Source: an uncultured Acidobacteriota bacterium (lineage in GTDB: Bacteria > Acidobacteriota > Vicinamibacteria > Fen-336). Taken from it: a stretch of 51,055 nt of DNA. Made by a program: the position numbers and the translations under genes. Under the pieces are notes generated by a model. That model did not search any database and was not told the DNA's origin. It saw nothing but the letters and a program-made list of their open reading frames with translations. Position 1 is the first letter of the stretch, and each line of letters begins with the position of its first letter. Location of the stretch: the NCBI GenBank assembly GCA_902826455.1, contig CADEEV010000024.1, positions 20,860 to 71,914 of the forward strand, given 5' to 3'. Below, one piece after another: positions 27,448 to 35,494 of the stretch.

Positions 27448-27780
27448 CTCTTTCCTCCAGGTGGAGTTGAATCCGTTGAACGTAGAGGCCTCCCCGAGGC
27501 CCCGGTGTTTCGGAGACATCGCGGCTTGCTACGGCAAGGGCTGTGCCCGGAGACGTGCCGGCGCGAAACTCTGCAACACACAGAACTAAAGAGTGTTACG
27601 AGAAGTCAAACGTCTGCACATCGAGACATTCCAATAATCGGTAGATTCGACTCCATAACACCGTAGGCAATAGTCCCATTATCGGACATGCCACGCCTCG
27701 TTCTTGACACCCGGCGACCTCGTGGCCTACTCTCCCGGATTCGCTCCCCCGCCCTGTCGCTGGAGAGACTTCAGACATCA
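27448..27780. other. 333-base divergent intergenic region, locally AT-rich
   Basis: The longest gene-free stretch in the window, between the TonB receptor (minus) and aroC (plus). It holds an AT-richer core (about 27570-27690), two similar 11-base elements (CCAATAATCGG at 27631 and CCCATTATCGG at 27675, 9 of 11 matching, starts 44 bases apart), a minus-strand TTGACT (27609-27604) without a well-spaced -10, and the aroC promoter at 27704. No ORF or RNA gene recognised. Confidence 0.5.
27704..27733 (+). promoter_or_regulatory. Promoter of the aroC-bamD operon
   Basis: Perfect TTGACA (27704-27709), 18-base spacer, TACTCT (27728-27733). Predicted start near 27740 gives a leader of about 40 bases to ATG 27781. 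Confidence 0.6.
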
Positions 27781-28974
27781 ATGCTGCGATACCTCACCGC
27801 CGGCGAATCCCACGGACCCGCGCTGACCGTCGTGGTCGACGGCCTTCCCGCGGCGGTTCCCGTGGACCTCGACGCCATGGCCTTCGATCTCAAGCGCCGT
27901 CAGGGCGGCTACGGGCGCGGCGGCCGGATGAAGATCGAGAGCGACAGCGTCGAGGTGCTGTCGGGCGTCCGCCACGGCCGGACCCTGGGGAGCCCGGTCA
28001 CCCTGCAGATCCGGAACAAGGATTTCGAGAACTGGCGGGACGTGATGTCCCCTGCCCCCCAGCCTCCGGCCGCGACCCGGCGCCGTGCGCTCAAGCACCC
28101 GCGACCCGGCCACGCCGATCTCGCCGGCGCCATGAAGTTCCTGACCGACGACCTCCGCAACGTCCTCGAGCGCGCGAGCGCCCGCGAGACGACGGCTCGC
28201 GTCGCGGCGGGCGCGCTGGCGAAGGCGGTGCTCCGGGCCTCGGGCGCCGAAGTGCGCAGCCACGTCCTCCGTATCGGCGACGCCGCCCTCGGCTCCGAGC
28301 CCGTGTCTTGGGAGACTCTCGACGACGTCGAGTCAAGCAGCGTGCGCTGCGTCGACGGCGCGGTCTCGGGCGCGATGGTCGCCGCGATCGACCAGGCGAA
28401 GCGGCACGGCGACAGCCTCGGCGGCGTCTTCGAGGTGATCGCCAGAGGTCTGCCGCCCGGCCTCGGCTCCTTTTCCCAGTGGGATCGCCGGCTCGATGGA
28501 CGGATCGCCCAGGCCCTGATGTCGATCCACGCCGTCAAGGCGGTCTCCCTCGGCGCCGGCTTCGAGGCCGGTGCCACGCCGGGGGCGCGCTTCCACGACG
28601 AGATCCTCTACGACGACAGCCACGGCGGGCTACATCGCGGCAGCAACCGTGCCGGCGGCCTCGAGGGAGGCGTGACGAACGGCGAAGAGTTGCGCGCCCA
28701 GGCCGTCGTGAAGCCCATCCCCACCCTGCTGATGGGCCTGCGCTCCATCGACATGCGGACCAAGGAGCCACGCACCGCGTCCGTCGAACGCAGCGACACC
28801 TGCGTCGTCCCGGCGGCCGGAGTCGTCGGCGAGGCCATGCTGAGCCTCGTCCTGGCCGACTCGCTGCTCGAGAAGTTCGGTGGCGACTCCCTGGACGAGT
28901 ACCTTGATCACCTCGAAGCCACGCGGACGCGGACCCGTGAGTTCCTCGCGCGCCGCCCGCCGGCCGAAGAGTAG
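27781..28974 (+). CDS. aroC: Chorismate synthase
   Basis: Converts 5-enolpyruvylshikimate-3-phosphate to chorismate with reduced FMN, the last common step to aromatic amino acids. 397 residues. Signatures: MLRYLTAGESHGPAL, RRQGGYGRGGRM, HPRPGHADLAGAMKF, ASARETTARVAAGA, and SNRAGGLEGGVTNGEEL with PTLLMGLRSIDM. The length fits the longer bacterial form. First gene of a nine-gene tightly packed operon; peptide deformylase begins five bases after its stop. No other shikimate genes are in view. Confidence 0.97.
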   Translation: MLRYLTAGESHGPALTVVVDGLPAAVPVDLDAMAFDLKRRQGGYGRGGRMKIESDSVEVLSGVRHGRTLGSPVTLQIRNKDFENWRDVMSPAPQPPAATRRRALKHPRPGHADLAGAMKFLTDDLRNVLERASARETTARVAAGALAKAVLRASGAEVRSHVLRIGDAALGSEPVSWETLDDVESSSVRCVDGAVSGAMVAAIDQAKRHGDSLGGVFEVIARGLPPGLGSFSQWDRRLDGRIAQALMSIHAVKAVSLGAGFEAGATPGARFHDEILYDDSHGGLHRGSNRAGGLEGGVTNGEELRAQAVVKPIPTLLMGLRSIDMRTKEPRTASVERSDTCVVPAAGVVGEAMLSLVLADSLLEKFGGDSLDEYLDHLEATRTRTREFLARRPPAEE

Positions 28975-28979
28975 GACGC

Positions 28980-29498
28980 GTGGCGATCCGGCCGATCCTG
29001 AAGTGGGGGAGCCCGGTCCTGCACACGGCCTCCCTTCCCGTCACGAACATCGATGCCGACACCGCCCTGCTCGTGCGCGACATGGTCGACACCATGTACG
29101 CCGCGCCGGGCATCGGGCTCGCGGCTCCCCAGATCGGAGTGTCGCTCCGGGTGATCGTCGTCGACCTTTCGACCGGCACCGAGAAGGGCAAGCTGCTCCA
29201 CCTCATCAACCCGGAGTTCGTGGAGAAAGAAGGCGAGCAGAAGCACGAGGAAGGCTGCCTGTCGATCCCGGGCTACGCGGGCTCACCCACCCGCCCGGCC
29301 CGCGTCGTCGTGAGAGGCCTCGACCTCGAGGGCCGGGAGCGGGTCTACACGGGCACGGAGCTCCTGGCGCGTGCCTTCTGCCACGAGATCGATCACATCG
29401 ACGGCCTGCTCTTCGTGGACCGCCTCTCGCCTCTCAAGCGCGATCTGATGAAGCGCAAGCTGAAGAAGCGGGCCCGCGCCGACGACTGGGAGGACTGA
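28980..29498 (+). CDS. def: Peptide deformylase
   Basis: Removes the formyl group from the N-terminal Met of nascent proteins. 172 residues from GTG 28980. All three motifs are intact: GIGLAAPQIG, EEGCLSIPG (metal Cys) and FCHEIDHIDG (HExxH). The C-terminus is basic (LMKRKLKKRARADDWED), typical for ribosome-associated forms. Followed one base later by fmt, the classical def-fmt pair. Confidence 0.97.
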   Translation: MAIRPILKWGSPVLHTASLPVTNIDADTALLVRDMVDTMYAAPGIGLAAPQIGVSLRVIVVDLSTGTEKGKLLHLINPEFVEKEGEQKHEEGCLSIPGYAGSPTRPARVVVRGLDLEGRERVYTGTELLARAFCHEIDHIDGLLFVDRLSPLKRDLMKRKLKKRARADDWED

Positions 29499-29499
29499 A

Positions 29500-30429
29500 G
29501 TGCGCGTGGTGTTCCTCGGGAGCGGGGTCTTCGCGATTCCGTCCTTCGAGGCGCTGCTCGCGGCCGGCCACGAGATCCTGGCGCTCGTCACCCAGCCGGA
29601 CAAGGAGAAGGGACGAGGACGGGACTTCGCCCCGCCTCCCCTCAAGCCGGTGGCCGAAGCGAGGGGCATCGCCGTGCTGCAGCCCCGGCGCGTCCGCGAG
29701 CCCGAGTCCGTCGCGGCCCTCCAGGCCCTGGCTCCCGACCTGCAAGTCGTCGTCGCGTACGGTCAGATCCTGCCGGGCGCCATCCTGGCCATTCCGCGGC
29801 TCGGGACCATCAACGTCCACGGCTCCCTGCTGCCGCGCTATCGCGGCGCCGCTCCCATCCAGTGGGCGATCGCCCGCGGCGAGACCGAGAGCGGGGTCAC
29901 GACGATGCTCCTCGACGAGGGCCTCGATACCGGCCCCGTGCTGCTCGAGAAGACGACACCCATCGGTCCCGAGGAAACGGCGCAGCAGCTGCAAACGCGT
30001 CTCGCCGTGCTGGGGGCCGAGGTCCTGATCGAGACCGTCGCGGGCCTTGCGGCGGGCCGCCTGGAGCCGAGAGCCCAGGACCACGCCGCCGCAAGCCTCG
30101 CGCCCATCCTGCGGAAGGAGGACGGGCGCATCGACTGGTCGCAGCCCGCGACGGTGATCCACCAGCGCCTGCGAGGCTTCACGCCGTGGCCCGGCGCGTT
30201 CACGACCTGGCGCGGTCAGCTCCTGAAGGTGCTCGAAGCGCGAGTTCTCCCGGACGGACCCGGCGTTCCAGGGACGATCGGTCCCGTCGTCGATGGATTC
30301 CTCGTCGTCGCCTGTGGGAACGGGACGCGCCTCGGGCTCCTCGAGCTGCAGCTCGAGGGGCGCAAGCGCGTCGGTGGCGCGGCGTTCGCGGCCGGCGCGC
30401 GGCCGGCGCCCGACGCACGGTTCGCGTAG
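29500..30429 (+). CDS. fmt: Methionyl-tRNA formyltransferase
   Basis: Formylates initiator Met-tRNA using 10-formyl-tetrahydrofolate. 309 residues from GTG 29500. Seen: MRVVFLGSGVFAIPSFEALL, VTQPDKEKGRGR, the catalytic INVHGSLLPRYRGAAPIQWAI with Asn-His, and GVTTMLLDEGLDTGP; the C-terminal domain includes GFTPWPGAFT. Directly between def and rsmB, stop adjacent to the rsmB GTG. Confidence 0.97.
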   Translation: MRVVFLGSGVFAIPSFEALLAAGHEILALVTQPDKEKGRGRDFAPPPLKPVAEARGIAVLQPRRVREPESVAALQALAPDLQVVVAYGQILPGAILAIPRLGTINVHGSLLPRYRGAAPIQWAIARGETESGVTTMLLDEGLDTGPVLLEKTTPIGPEETAQQLQTRLAVLGAEVLIETVAGLAAGRLEPRAQDHAAASLAPILRKEDGRIDWSQPATVIHQRLRGFTPWPGAFTTWRGQLLKVLEARVLPDGPGVPGTIGPVVDGFLVVACGNGTRLGLLELQLEGRKRVGGAAFAAGARPAPDARFA

Positions 30430-31713
30430 GTGCCGAGCCCCGCCCGCCGCCTGGCCGTCGAGGTGCTCCTGGCCCTCGAGCAGGACCGCGGCACCCTTGG
30501 CGACCAGATCGCCGACGCGGATCTCGCGCTTTCGGATCCTCGCGAGCGCAGCTTCCTCCACGAGCTGGTGCTCGGCTCCCTTCGTGCCCGCGGCCGGCTC
30601 GACTACGTCCTCACGGGCCTCATCGACCGCCCGCTCGAGCGCGTCGACCCGGCCGCTCTCGCGGTCCTGCGCCTCGGGGCCTACCAGATGCTCGAGCTCC
30701 GGGTTCCGGATCGAGCGGCCGTGTCGGAGGCCGTCGACCTGGTGCGTGCGCACACGCCCGCCGCCGGCGGCTTCGTCAATGCGGTGCTGCGGCGTCTGGG
30801 GCGTGAGGGCCCACGGCCGCTTCCCGATCCCGTGGCCGAGCCGCTCGCCTGGTTGACCAGCGCCGGCTCTCTCCCGGCGTGGCTCGCCGAGCGCTGGCTA
30901 GGCCGGCTGGGTCCCCAGGGCGCCGTGGCCCGCGCGAACGCGCTGCTGGCCAAGCCTCAGGCGGCAGTCCGACTCAACCCGCGGGTCCGGGACGCGCCGG
31001 AGCGCGTGGCGCAGGCCGGCACGCAGCTTCGACCCCTCACGCTCCCCGGGGCGTTCGAGGCGACCGGCGGCAGCGCCGTGGCCCTCGCCGAGGCCGGCGT
31101 CCTCTATCTACAAGACGAAGGGTCCCAGGTCGTGGCGCATCTCGCCTCGATGCCGGGTCGCATCCTCGACGCCTGCGCGGCTCCCGGCGGCAAGGCCACG
31201 CTGATGGCCGACCTCGGCGGCGACCGAGTGGTGTACGCAGGCGAGCCTGGCGCACGGCGTCGCGATGCGATGGCGCGCCTCGTCGGGCGCTGGAGGACCG
31301 CGTCGGTCAGGATCGTCGGAGCGGATGCGCGCCGTCCGCCGTTTCCCGAGGCGACCTTCGACAGCGTGCTTCTCGACGCGCCCTGCAGCGGACTCGGTAC
31401 GATCGGGCGGCACCCCGACATCCGCTGGCGCACCCGGCCGACGGATCCCTCCCGTCACGCGCGCCTGCAGACGACCCTGCTCCGGAGCCTGGCGCCCCTC
31501 GTGCGCTCCGGCGGCCTTCTCGTGTACGCGACCTGCTCCTCGGAGCCCGAGGAGAACGAACAGGTGGTCGAGCGCTTCCTCGACGAGACGCCGTCGTACC
31601 GGCTCGAGGCTCCGCCCGCCTGGGCGCGTCCCTTCGCGGTGGGCCTCCACGTCCGCACCGAGCTCCTCGGCGCCGGGGATGCCTTCTTCGCGGCCGCGCT
31701 GCGGCACGCCTAG
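30430..31713 (+). CDS. rsmB: 16S rRNA (cytosine-967-C5)-methyltransferase
   Basis: SAM-dependent m5C methyltransferase of 16S rRNA, 427 residues from GTG 30430, adjoining the fmt stop. N-terminal NusB-like helical RNA-binding domain (SPARRLAVEVLLALEQDRGT, LDYVLTGLIDRPLERVDP). C-terminal Rossmann methyltransferase with ILDACAAPGGKATLMADL, catalytic motif LLDAPCSGLGTIGRHPDIRW (first Cys) and LVYATCSSEPEENEQVV (second Cys). Two small departures from the usual pattern: GEPGARRRDAM replaces the common DxSxxRL segment. Otherwise standard for def-fmt-rsmB operons. Confidence 0.95.
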   Translation: MPSPARRLAVEVLLALEQDRGTLGDQIADADLALSDPRERSFLHELVLGSLRARGRLDYVLTGLIDRPLERVDPAALAVLRLGAYQMLELRVPDRAAVSEAVDLVRAHTPAAGGFVNAVLRRLGREGPRPLPDPVAEPLAWLTSAGSLPAWLAERWLGRLGPQGAVARANALLAKPQAAVRLNPRVRDAPERVAQAGTQLRPLTLPGAFEATGGSAVALAEAGVLYLQDEGSQVVAHLASMPGRILDACAAPGGKATLMADLGGDRVVYAGEPGARRRDAMARLVGRWRTASVRIVGADARRPPFPEATFDSVLLDAPCSGLGTIGRHPDIRWRTRPTDPSRHARLQTTLLRSLAPLVRSGGLLVYATCSSEPEENEQVVERFLDETPSYRLEAPPAWARPFAVGLHVRTELLGAGDAFFAAALRHA

Positions 31714-31765
31714 GCCCGCGGCCTGAGCCGGCCGCCGCGCAGGTTGTGATATTTTCTGATGTCTC

Positions 31766-32500
31766 TTGAGCGTCAAGCGCGTCCTTTACTTCGTCGTGCG
31801 CAACCTGGCCCTGGCGATCGCCGCCACGGCCATCGCCGGCCTGTCGGCCCTGGTCACGATGCGCTCCGTGCTCACGTCCCAACAGGTCGAGGTTCCCTCG
31901 ATGCTCGGCAAGCGCGTGCCCGAGGCCGGCGACCTCGCCTCGGCGCGCGGCCTGCTCCTGCGCATCGAGGGGCGGCGCAACGACCCGCGGATCCCTCACG
32001 ATCACATCGTCGCGCAGGAACCCGAGCCCGGCGCGGCCCTGAAGAGCCATCGGAGCGTCCGCGTGTGGCTGAGCCTCGGCCCGCGGCGCATCACACTGCC
32101 GGCGATCGAGGGCCAGAGCCTGCGCACGGGGCGCCTCGCGATCGACCAGTCCGAGGTGACGATCACGCGCGTCGCGGAAGTGGACGACCCGGCGCCGGAG
32201 GGCACCGTGCTCGTTCAACGTCCGCTTCCAGGCGAGGTGGACGTGATCGAGGACGGCGTGTCCGTCCTCGTCAGCCGTGGCGCCGGCCGGGGCGACTATC
32301 TGATGCCGGACCTGATCGGCAAGCGGGCGACCGACGTCCTCGGAGCCCTCCAGGTCGCGGGCCTCAAGGTGACCGATGTCCGCTACAGGCCCTACCCCGG
32401 TGCCAGCGGGGGCATCGTCCTGCGCCAGACGCCGGCCGCCGGGCACCGCGTGAGCCCCCACTCCTCGGTCGCCCTCGAAGTCAGCAAGGGGGACTCCTGA
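31766..32500 (+). CDS. Membrane-anchored PASTA-repeat protein (no kinase domain)
   Basis: 244-residue protein with an N-terminal membrane anchor (about residues 7-30) and three PASTA-type repeats: VEVPSMLGKRVPEAGDLA, TLPAIEGQSLRTGRLAI and YLMPDLIGKRATDVLGAL. PASTA modules sense muropeptides or beta-lactams in PBPs and PrkC-type kinases; here they stand alone and should face the periplasm. The start is TTG 31766; the nearby ATG 31759 is in another frame. TATTTT at 31750 could be a -10 box, implying an internal promoter and a very short leader. Its stop overlaps the rpe start as CTGA. Function is inferred as wall sensing or binding. Confidence 0.85.
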   Translation: MSVKRVLYFVVRNLALAIAATAIAGLSALVTMRSVLTSQQVEVPSMLGKRVPEAGDLASARGLLLRIEGRRNDPRIPHDHIVAQEPEPGAALKSHRSVRVWLSLGPRRITLPAIEGQSLRTGRLAIDQSEVTITRVAEVDDPAPEGTVLVQRPLPGEVDVIEDGVSVLVSRGAGRGDYLMPDLIGKRATDVLGALQVAGLKVTDVRYRPYPGASGGIVLRQTPAAGHRVSPHSSVALEVSKGDS

Positions 32501-33147
32501 TCCTCGCGCCCTCGATCCTCTCCGCCGACTTCGGGCATCTGGCCGACGACATCGCGAAGGCCGAGCGCGGGGGCGCCGGGCTGATCCACTTCGACGTCAT
32601 GGACGGGCACTTCGTGCCGAACCTGACGGTCGGACCGCCCGTCCTGAAATCGCTCCGCAAGGCGACGCGGCTGCCGATCGACGTCCATCTGATGATCGAG
32701 AACGCGGATCGCTACGTCGACGCGTTCGTCGATGCGGGCGCGAACTGGATCAGCGTCCACGTGGAAGCGGTGCCCCACCTGCAGCGCACGATCGCCCATC
32801 TGCGGTCGCGAGGCTGCCGCCCCGGCGTGGTCCTGAACCCCTCGACGCCCCTCGGGACCCTCGACGAGATCCTGCCGGAGCTCGACTACGTCCTGCTCAT
32901 GTCGGTCAACCCGGGGTTCGGAGGACAGTCGTTCCTTCCTTCGAGCCTCGACAAGGTGGGCCGTCTCGCGCGTCTCGTGAAGGAGCGCGGCCTCGCCACC
33001 CTCATCGAGGTCGACGGCGGCGTCGACCTCGGCAACGCGCGCGCGCTCACGCAAGCGGGTGCCGAGGTGCTGGTGGCCGGCTCGGCGGTCTTCGGCCAGA
33101 AGGATCCCGAGGCCGCGGCTCGGGCCCTCGTCGAGGCCTGCCGGTGA
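32497..33147 (+). CDS. rpe: Ribulose-phosphate 3-epimerase, apparent CTG start
   Basis: Interconverts ribulose-5-phosphate and xylulose-5-phosphate. 216 residues. TIM-barrel motifs: ILAPSILSADFGHLADDI, IHFDVMDGHFVPNLTVGPP, VDVHLMIE-type PIDVHLMIEN, LMSVNPGFGGQSF and IEVDGGVDLGN; all metal and catalytic residues appear present. The family normally begins M-I-x-APSILSADF. Here the matching first codon is CTG at 32497, overlapping the previous stop (CTGA) and preceded by the purine run AAGGGGGA. No ATG, GTG or TTG lies close upstream in frame, and the first internal Met is inside the barrel. So a CTG start, or a sequence error, is implied. Confidence 0.93.
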   Translation: MILAPSILSADFGHLADDIAKAERGGAGLIHFDVMDGHFVPNLTVGPPVLKSLRKATRLPIDVHLMIENADRYVDAFVDAGANWISVHVEAVPHLQRTIAHLRSRGCRPGVVLNPSTPLGTLDEILPELDYVLLMSVNPGFGGQSFLPSSLDKVGRLARLVKERGLATLIEVDGGVDLGNARALTQAGAEVLVAGSAVFGQKDPEAAARALVEACR

Positions 33148-33542
33148 GTCCCTCCTCGTCGTCCCGCGTGCGCGTGCGCTACGCGGAGACGGACCAGATG
33201 GGCGTCGCCTACCACGGCAACTACTTCGCCTGGTTCGAGGTCGCTCGGACCGATCTCCTGAGGGAGATGGGCGTCACCTATCGCGACCTCGAGGCGGAGG
33301 GCCTCCGCCTCCCCGTGATCGAGGCCAGCGCCCGGTTCCTGCGCCCCGCGCTCTACGACGACGTCCTGGACATCCGGACCGTCGTGGCGTCCCTCGGCGG
33401 CGCGAGCGTCGGGTTCGACTACGAGGTCCACCGCGAGGGCACGCCGCAGCCCCTGGCCCAGGGACGCACGCTGCATGCCGCCGTGGACGGCGACGGCCGT
33501 CCCCGGCGGCTTCCCGCCCCCCTACGGAGCCTCCTCAAGTGA
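33144..33542 (+). CDS. Acyl-CoA thioesterase, 4-hydroxybenzoyl-CoA/YbgC family
   Basis: Hot-dog fold thioesterase, 132 residues from GTG 33144, overlapping the rpe stop as GTGA. The motif RVRYAETDQMGVAYHGNYFAWFE contains the catalytic Asp and the conserved HGNYF. YbgC homologues hydrolyse short acyl-CoA and often sit with Tol-Pal genes; no tol genes are here, but bamD follows two genes later. Stop overlaps the epimerase start as GTGA. Family clear, substrate unknown. Confidence 0.92.
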   Translation: MSPSSSSRVRVRYAETDQMGVAYHGNYFAWFEVARTDLLREMGVTYRDLEAEGLRLPVIEASARFLRPALYDDVLDIRTVVASLGGASVGFDYEVHREGTPQPLAQGRTLHAAVDGDGRPRRLPAPLRSLLK

Positions 33543-34477
33543 AAGTGGTCGTGACCGGCGCCGCCGGCTTCATCGGGTCCCAGCTCGTCGAGCGTCTCCT
33601 GGCCGAAGGCCACGACGTCCTCGGCATCGACGCCTTCATCGACTTCTACCCGCGCGCGGACAAGGAGCAGAACCTCGCCGGCGCGCGCGGTCACGCTTCC
33701 TACCGACTGGTCGAAGGACGGCTCCAGGATCTGGCGCTGCCGTCGCTGCTCGAGGGGACGTCGCAGGTGTACCACCTCGCCGCCCAGGCCGGCGTGCGTC
33801 CCTCCTGGGGACGGGACTTCGAGATCTACGTCGACAACAACGTGCTGGCCACGCAGCGCCTCCTCGAGGCGGCAGTGACCGCCGGGGTGCCTCGCTTCGT
33901 GTACGCGTCATCGTCGTCGGTGTACGGGGACACGCCGGCCCTGCCGCTGCGCGAGGACGGCGTGTGCCGGCCCGTCTCGCCGTACGGGGTCACGAAGCTG
34001 GGGGGCGAGCACCTGGTCCACCTGTACGGCACCAATCACGGCCTGCCTGTCGTCAGCCTGCGCTACTTCACCGTGTACGGCCCACGGCAGCGCCCGGACA
34101 TGGCGTTCCATCGCTTCCTGAAGGCCGCACGTGACGGAAGCGAGATCCACCTGTACGGAGACGGCCGCCAGACCCGCGACTTCACGTTCGTCGACGACAT
34201 CGTGTCGGCGACGCGGGCCGCCGCCGACCAGGGGCGACCCGGGCGCGTCTACAACGTCGGAGGCGGCGACCGGGTCGAGCTCAACCACGTGCTGGACCAG
34301 GTCCGGGCCGTCACGGGACGGGACCCGAAGATCGTCCGTGAGGCCACCCAGAAGGGGGACATGAGAGACACGCTCGCCGACACCGGGGCCGCACGCGAGG
34401 ACCTGGGCTTCCGGTCCACCGTCTCCTTGCGCGAGGGGCTCGCCCGCGAATGGGACTGGATGAGGAACCGCACATGA
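33539..34477 (+). CDS. NAD-dependent nucleotide-sugar 4-epimerase (UDP-glucose/glucuronate type)
   Basis: Extended short-chain dehydrogenase/reductase, 312 residues from GTG 33539 (GTGA overlap). Rossmann motif VVVTGAAGFIGSQLVERLL, HLAAQAGVRPSW, FVYASSSSVYGD (catalytic Ser) and YGVTK (Tyr/Lys). LRYFTVYGPRQRPDMAFH and GDGRQTRDFTFVDDIV are typical of UDP-glucuronate 4-epimerases and UDP-glucose 4-epimerases. It should epimerise a UDP-hexose or uronate for envelope glycans. Coupled to bamD by an ATGA overlap. Exact sugar not determinable. Confidence 0.9.
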   Translation: MKVVVTGAAGFIGSQLVERLLAEGHDVLGIDAFIDFYPRADKEQNLAGARGHASYRLVEGRLQDLALPSLLEGTSQVYHLAAQAGVRPSWGRDFEIYVDNNVLATQRLLEAAVTAGVPRFVYASSSSVYGDTPALPLREDGVCRPVSPYGVTKLGGEHLVHLYGTNHGLPVVSLRYFTVYGPRQRPDMAFHRFLKAARDGSEIHLYGDGRQTRDFTFVDDIVSATRAAADQGRPGRVYNVGGGDRVELNHVLDQVRAVTGRDPKIVREATQKGDMRDTLADTGAAREDLGFRSTVSLREGLAREWDWMRNRT

Positions 34478-35319
34478 AGCGTCTCGGAGCGATCCTCCTC
34501 CTGTCGGGCCTGGCCGCCTGCAGTTCGGGCGAGGCCGACCTCGCGACGCTCGCGTCGAACTCGGACCAGCTGATCTGGGACGCGGGCCAGAAGGCCTTCG
34601 AGAAGCACCAGTGGGAGAGCGCGCGCCAGCACTTCCGGCGCATCATCGACGCCTTTCCGCAGAGCGAGTTCGCGCCCGCCTCCCGCCTCAACCTGGCCGA
34701 CAGCCACTTCGGCGAGGGCGGCACCGGCAACTACATCCTCGCCGTGTCCGAGTATCGGGACTTCGTGACGCTCTATCCCTCCCATCCCAAGAGCGACTAC
34801 GCCCAGTTCCAGACCGGGGAGTCCTACTTCAAGCAGCGCAACGGCGCCGATCGCGACCAGTCCTCGACCCACAAGGCCCTGGCCGAATACGAGCGCCTGC
34901 TCGACCTCTACCCCAACTCTCCCTACGTCGAGACCGCGCGTCAGCGGATCAAGGACTCCCGGCAGAGCCTCGCCCGCGCCGAGTTCGGCGCCGGGTACTT
35001 CTACCAGCGCACCCGCAAGGCCTATCGCGCCTCGGTGTTCCGCTACGAAGGCATCCTGTCGAACTATCCCGACTACGACGCCCTCGACGAGGTGCTCTTT
35101 CGCCTCGGGGAGTGCCTGATTCTCTCGGCCCGCAAGACGGAGGCGCTTCCCCACCTCCAGAGGCTGATCGACAACTATCCCGAGAGCCCGCGGGTGCCCG
35201 AAGCCCGCAAGCTGATCGAGCAGATCCAGCAGGCTCAGCCTGAGCTCGCGCCCGGCAAGGAGCCGGCGCCGGGCCCCACCCCCACGCCGACTCCCGAGGC
35301 CCCAGTGACGGGTCCCTGA
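34474..35319 (+). CDS. bamD: Outer-membrane assembly lipoprotein BamD
   Basis: Lipoprotein of the beta-barrel assembly machine, 281 residues from ATG 34474 (ATGA overlap). Lipobox LAAC with Cys16 after MKRLGAILLLSGLAA. TPR/Sel1-type helices follow the BamD pattern: AFEKHQWESARQHFRRIID, FPQSEFAPASRLNLADSHF, YRDFVTLYPSHPKSDYAQF, YLRLG-like VLFRLGECLI. The C-terminal tail is Pro/Thr-rich (EPAPGPTPTPTPEAP), longer than in enteric BamD. Implies a diderm envelope. Last gene of the operon; a 17-base palindrome follows two bases after the stop. Confidence 0.9.
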   Translation: MKRLGAILLLSGLAACSSGEADLATLASNSDQLIWDAGQKAFEKHQWESARQHFRRIIDAFPQSEFAPASRLNLADSHFGEGGTGNYILAVSEYRDFVTLYPSHPKSDYAQFQTGESYFKQRNGADRDQSSTHKALAEYERLLDLYPNSPYVETARQRIKDSRQSLARAEFGAGYFYQRTRKAYRASVFRYEGILSNYPDYDALDEVLFRLGECLILSARKTEALPHLQRLIDNYPESPRVPEARKLIEQIQQAQPELAPGKEPAPGPTPTPTPEAPVTGP

Positions 35320-35320
35320 G

Positions 35321-35337
35321 CTAAAGTGACACTTTAG
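35321..35337. repeat. Perfect 17-base palindrome CTAAAGTGACACTTTAG
   Basis: Arms CTAAAGTG and CACTTTAG around a single central A. It begins two bases after the bamD stop and ends 17 bases upstream of the -35 box of the LysM gene. Eight-bp arms with a one-base centre are poor for an RNA hairpin but fit a dimeric regulator operator. Confidence 0.55.
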
Positions 35338-35354
35338 ACTCTGCAAAAAAAGTC

Positions 35355-35384
35355 TTGACGATGAATCCTTTTTCCTGCTAGCAT
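35355..35384 (+). promoter_or_regulatory. Promoter of the LysM-protein gene
   Basis: A-tract (35345-35351), TTGACG (35355-35360), 18-base spacer, TAGCAT (35379-35384). The start would be near 35391, leaving a leader of about 100 bases, much longer than elsewhere in the window. Confidence 0.6.
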
Positions 35385-35494
35385 CCGCCAAACTTCCGGG
35401 TGACTCGCGGGCGTCCGCTGGCTTCTTGCTCGGCCCGAAGTTCTGGACGCTCTGAATTTAGGGGACGGTCGCCGGCCCGTCCAGGAGGTAGGCA

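Noticed and set aside
27448-27519. N-terminal extension of the TonB receptor from ATG 27519
   Set aside because: It would put 24 polar residues before the signal peptide, and GGAGG sits in front of ATG 27447 instead.
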